Positions 63,808 to 64,000 of a stretch of DNA of 64,000 nucleotides are shown piece after piece. Positions within the stretch are counted from its first letter, which is position 1. Every line of letters starts with the position of its first letter. This stretch comes from Lanius collurio. Taxonomy: Eukaryota; Chordata; Aves; Passeriformes; Laniidae. Both the position numbers and the translations under genes were made by a program. The notes under the pieces were generated by a model. It was not told the origin of the DNA, made no database searches, and worked only from the letters and a program-made list of their open reading frames with translations. The DNA lies in the NCBI GenBank assembly GCA_020086605.1, contig JACBWW010000008.1:22271326-22335325 (forward strand), in the 5' to 3' direction.

Positions 63808-63921
63808 GCAGTGGAGTCACCATCCCTTTAAGTGTTCAGAAAACTGCTGGATATGGCATTGATACTGTGGACTAGTTGGCATTTTCCGTCTTTTCCGTGG
63901 TTCTGTGATTGCATGATTCTG
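63808..63921 (+). mobile_element. CR1 LINE 3' tail (plus strand)
   Basis: 'gtggagtcaccatccctt' with 'aagtgttcagaaaactgctg' and 'gatatggcattgatactgtg' follows the CR1 post-ORF2 block (gtggagtcaccatccctggaagtgttcaaaaaac... type). It ends in 'ttctgtgattgcatgattct', the octamer-like CR1 tail. Only the terminal ~115 bases are present. Confidence 0.75.
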
Positions 63922-64000
63922 AATGGAACTAAAAATCACAGCTGAACAAGTAATACATCCCAATTATCAGAAAGCAGAAGAGGTCACCTGTGCATTCCAC

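Noticed and set aside
1..64000. CRISPR arrays, tRNA or rRNA genes, bacterial operons
   Set aside because: No regularly spaced repeats, no cloverleaf or rRNA sequence noticed, and no prokaryotic gene density; the DNA is vertebrate in character.

Overview
The window looks like a stretch of bird (avian) nuclear DNA that is almost entirely non-coding. The evidence is a set of CR1 LINE fragments with recognisable C-terminal reverse-transcriptase reading frames and CR1-type 3' ends, plus a long terminal repeat whose two ends I recognise as a family common in bird genomes. The background is AT-rich. I see no bacterial, phage or plasmid gene organisation: no operons, ribosome binding sites, rRNA, tRNA or CRISPR array. 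The longest open frames (about 170-180 codons) are near the length expected by chance in 128 kb of six-frame sequence, and the longest is simply the antisense of a CR1 copy.

Layout. 1-8.3 kb: unique AT-rich DNA with a short GA run. 8.35-8.43 kb: a CR1-type 3' tail. 9.87 kb: a 25-bp tandem duplication. 10.34-10.51 kb: a possible LTR 3' portion (pyrimidine-rich, poly(A) signal). 13.91-14.60 kb: the best plus-strand CR1 copy. 15.66-15.71 kb: a nested foldback. 18.1-18.6 kb: an unexplained minus-strand open frame of 171 codons. 18.9-19.4 kb: two eroded CR1 scraps in opposite orientations. 19.4-31.7 kb: gene-free AT-rich DNA with a hairpin and short tandem repeats. 31.71-31.75 kb: a 48-base T tract. 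33.7-36.7 kb: a retroelement cluster made of a complete-looking 415-bp solo LTR, a minus-strand CR1 and a plus-strand CR1 tail. 41.0-41.14 kb: an old palindromic interspersed repeat. 48.4-49.6 kb: a diverged direct duplication about 970 bp apart, family unknown. 50.69-51.36 kb: a minus-strand solo LTR with an internal ATA-rich expansion. 52.77-53.28 kb: a minus-strand CR1. 62.2 kb: a weak candidate for a terminal coding exon. 63.8 kb: a CR1 3' tail.

No complete protein-coding gene is supported. The window is best read as an intergenic desert or a piece of a very large intron, shaped by old retrotransposon insertions. Nothing here amounts to a new multi-gene system. The items most worth checking are the two solo LTRs with their regulatory signals, the palindromic repeat, the unclassified duplicated element and the two candidate coding segments.
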